Position numbers and translations under genes: made by a program. From contig DLFY01000288.1 in NCBI GenBank assembly GCA_002482415.1, positions 1-7,566 of the forward strand: a DNA stretch of 7,566 bases, given 5' to 3'. Below the pieces are notes generated by a model, which worked only from the letters and a program-made list of their open reading frames with translations, did not search any database and was not told the DNA's origin. The stretch comes from Phycisphaerales bacterium UBA7708. GTDB lineage: Bacteria > Planctomycetota > Phycisphaerae > Sedimentisphaerales > Anaerohalosphaeraceae. This document shows, piece after piece, positions 5,870 through 7,566 of this stretch; positions within the stretch are counted from its first letter, which is position 1, and each line of letters begins with the position of its first letter.

Positions 5870-7566
5870 ATGGCATTTTCGTTGAATAAGTTTCTGGTCA
5901 AGATTTTCGGGTCGCGTAACGAGCGTCTGGTGAAGGGGTATATGCGGGATGCACTGGCGGCGGGGGCCTTCGAGGAACAGGTCAAGGCGCTGGATGATGA
6001 GGCTCTCAAGGCCAAGACCGCCGAATTTAAACAGCGTCTGGCCTCGGGGCAGCAGCCCGGCCAGATTCTGCCCGAGGCGTTCGCCGTCGTTCGCGAGGCC
6101 GCCCGGCGGAACAATAACATGCGGCATTTTGATGTGCAGCTCATCGGCGGCAACGTGCTATTCGACGGCAAGATTGCCGAAATGGCCACCGGCGAAGGAA
6201 AGACTCTTGTGGCGACGCTGGCGGCGTACCTGGTCCATCTGACCGGCAAGCACGTCCACGTTATCACCGTTAACGACTACCTCGCCAAGCGCGACGCGGA
6301 GTGGATGGGACCAGTGTATCGGGCGCTGGGCCTGACGGTCGGGGCGATTCAGTCGGATATGGATACCATCGGCGAAGAACGCCGTGCTCAATATCAATGC
6401 GACATTACCTACGGCACCAACAACGAATTCGGTTTCGATTATCTCCGCGACAATATGAAATCGTCGCTGGCGCAGATGGTGCAGGGGCCGCTTGAATACG
6501 CGATCATCGACGAAGTGGACTCGATTCTGATTGATGAGGCCCGCACGCCGCTGATTATTTCCGGCCCGGCCCAGGACGATGTCACCCGCTATAAAAAAGC
6601 CGACGCCGTTGCCCGTCAGATCATCAGCCTGCAAAGCTCCTATGACCGCCTCAAAAAGGCCACCGACGAAGCGGAAAAGGCTGTCGCCAATGCCAAGGGT
6701 GAACTGGCCGAGGCCAAGCAGGCCAAAGACAGCGAGCGTATGGAAAAGGCCCAGCGGTTTATCGACCAGACCCTCAAGCAAATCGATGAAGACAAGGCCC
6801 GCCTCGAAACGATGACTCAATATTATGAAGTCGAATACGATCGCAAGGCCGCACACCTGACGCATAACGGTATCGGCAAGGCCCAGGATATCGCCGGCGT
6901 CGGATCGTTTTTTACCGGCTCGAATATGGACTGGCCGCATTTGCTGGAACAGGCCCTGCGGGCGCATGTGGTCTATGAAAAGGAAAAAGAATACGTCGTC
7001 ATGGACGGCAAGGTAATTATCGTTGATGAATTCACCGGACGTCTCATGCATGGCCGTCAGTGGTCCGATGGTCTGCATCAGGCCGTCGAAGCCAAGGAAG
7101 GCGTTCAGGTTAAGGAAGAAACCCAGACGCTGGCAACGATTACGCTGCAGAATTTCTTCAAGCTTTATGAAAAAATCGCCGGCATGACCGGTACCGCCTC
7201 GACCGAGGCCGAAGAGTTTATGAATATCTATAAACTCGACGTGGTCACGATTCCCACCAATCGCCCGTGCGTCCGGGATGACCGTGACGATATGATCTTC
7301 AAGACTGTCCGCGAAAAGTTCATTGCGCTGGTCGATGAAATCAACAATACCAGCGTTGCCGGCAGGCCCGTTCTGGTCGGCACCACCAGCGTCGAAAAAA
7401 GCGAGGTCCTCTCGCAGGCCCTGACCCGCCGCTATGGACTCGAACACGAAGTGCTTAACGCCAAGCAGCACGCCCGCGAAGCTCTCATCGTCGAAAAGGC
7501 CGGCTATCAGCATGCCGCCCGTGACGGCTCCATGCGGGGCAATGTCACCATCGCCACCAACATGGC
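5870..7566 (+). CDS. secA: Preprotein translocase ATPase SecA (5' part, runs off the window)
   Basis: SecA is the motor that binds unfolded preproteins and drives them through the SecYEG channel by ATP hydrolysis. The frame is open from ATG 5870 to the window edge: 565 complete codons, ending just before the expected GRGTD motif. The N-terminus has the usual FGSRNER. Walker A is TGEGKT (107-112), followed by VNDYLAKRDAEWM and TYGTNNEFGFDYLRDN, and Walker B is DEVDSILIDEART (214-226). WSDGLHQAVEAKEGVQ (398-413), GMTGTA (438-443), TNRP (463-466) and VTIATNM (559-565) follow in family order. The preprotein cross-linking domain starts near residue 231 and carries an extra charged helical segment at about 252-315, and a second short insert precedes VTIATNM. 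The scaffold, wing and C-terminal tail are outside the window. It is divergent from the ABC-F gene across a 316-base spacer, and no SecM-like leader gene is visible. Confidence 0.97.
   Translation, partial: MAFSLNKFLVKIFGSRNERLVKGYMRDALAAGAFEEQVKALDDEALKAKTAEFKQRLASGQQPGQILPEAFAVVREAARRNNNMRHFDVQLIGGNVLFDGKIAEMATGEGKTLVATLAAYLVHLTGKHVHVITVNDYLAKRDAEWMGPVYRALGLTVGAIQSDMDTIGEERRAQYQCDITYGTNNEFGFDYLRDNMKSSLAQMVQGPLEYAIIDEVDSILIDEARTPLIISGPAQDDVTRYKKADAVARQIISLQSSYDRLKKATDEAEKAVANAKGELAEAKQAKDSERMEKAQRFIDQTLKQIDEDKARLETMTQYYEVEYDRKAAHLTHNGIGKAQDIAGVGSFFTGSNMDWPHLLEQALRAHVVYEKEKEYVVMDGKVIIVDEFTGRLMHGRQWSDGLHQAVEAKEGVQVKEETQTLATITLQNFFKLYEKIAGMTGTASTEAEEFMNIYKLDVVTIPTNRPCVRDDRDDMIFKTVREKFIALVDEINNTSVAGRPVLVGTTSVEKSEVLSQALTRRYGLEHEVLNAKQHAREALIVEKAGYQHAARDGSMRGNVTIATNM
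6623..6814 (+). other. Coiled-coil-like insert within SecA preprotein cross-linking domain
   Basis: Residues about 252-315 of SecA are rich in Ala, Lys, Glu, Asp and Gln with almost no Gly or Pro, as in ERLKK-type long helices (example stretches EAEKAVANAKGELAEAKQ and QTLKQIDEDKARLE). From recall of E. coli SecA, the distance between SGPA and the following beta segment is about 37 residues, against about 88 here, so some 50 residues are extra. The reading frame is uninterrupted. Chlamydial SecA, as I recall it, also has a long insertion here, so a PVC-type lineage feature is likely. Confidence 0.65.

Noticed and set aside
6158..7513. A 451-codon open frame on the - strand opposite secA
   Set aside because: secA is certain on the + strand across the whole interval. 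The antisense product is low-complexity in character with no recognisable motif, and a long antisense opening is a common by-product of codon bias.

Overview
The window looks like ordinary bacterial chromosome carrying mostly housekeeping genes. The best guess for the source is a planctomycete-like (PVC group) bacterium of moderate GC content. This rests on the style of SecA (a long charged insert near residues 252-315), a 648-residue ABC-F protein, a hypothetical membrane-anchored protein, and AT-rich spacers between GC-balanced genes. It is an inference without any database search. There are no signs of phage, plasmid, CRISPR, insertion sequence, tRNA or rRNA.

Layout from left to right. Bases 1-75 are the last 24 codons of an unidentified + strand gene. 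A strong hairpin (89-122) follows and probably terminates transcription from both sides. A - strand gene (146-937) encodes a PilZ-domain protein with intact cyclic-di-GMP binding motifs. After a 302-base divergent spacer come two + strand genes separated by 28 bases: an unrecognised protein with an N-terminal membrane anchor (1240-2556) and a thioredoxin reductase, trxB (2585-3568). The spacing suggests an operon. Convergent to trxB, only 38 bases away, is a - strand ABC-F ATPase (3607-5553). A second divergent, AT-rich spacer (5554-5869) holds two perfect palindromes and candidate promoters for both flanking genes. From 5870 to the right edge runs the 5' two thirds or so of secA, which is open at the window end.

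The genes do not form one obvious pathway. SecA powers protein export. The membrane-anchored protein would be a product of membrane insertion or export and contains three cysteines outside its anchor. TrxB recycles thiol reducing power in the cytoplasm. The ABC-F protein acts on the ribosome, and the PilZ protein responds to cyclic-di-GMP. I found no convincing undescribed system. The items most worth a second look are the paired palindromes upstream of the ABC-F gene and secA, the coiled-coil insert in the SecA preprotein-binding domain, and the unknown gene coupled to trxB.
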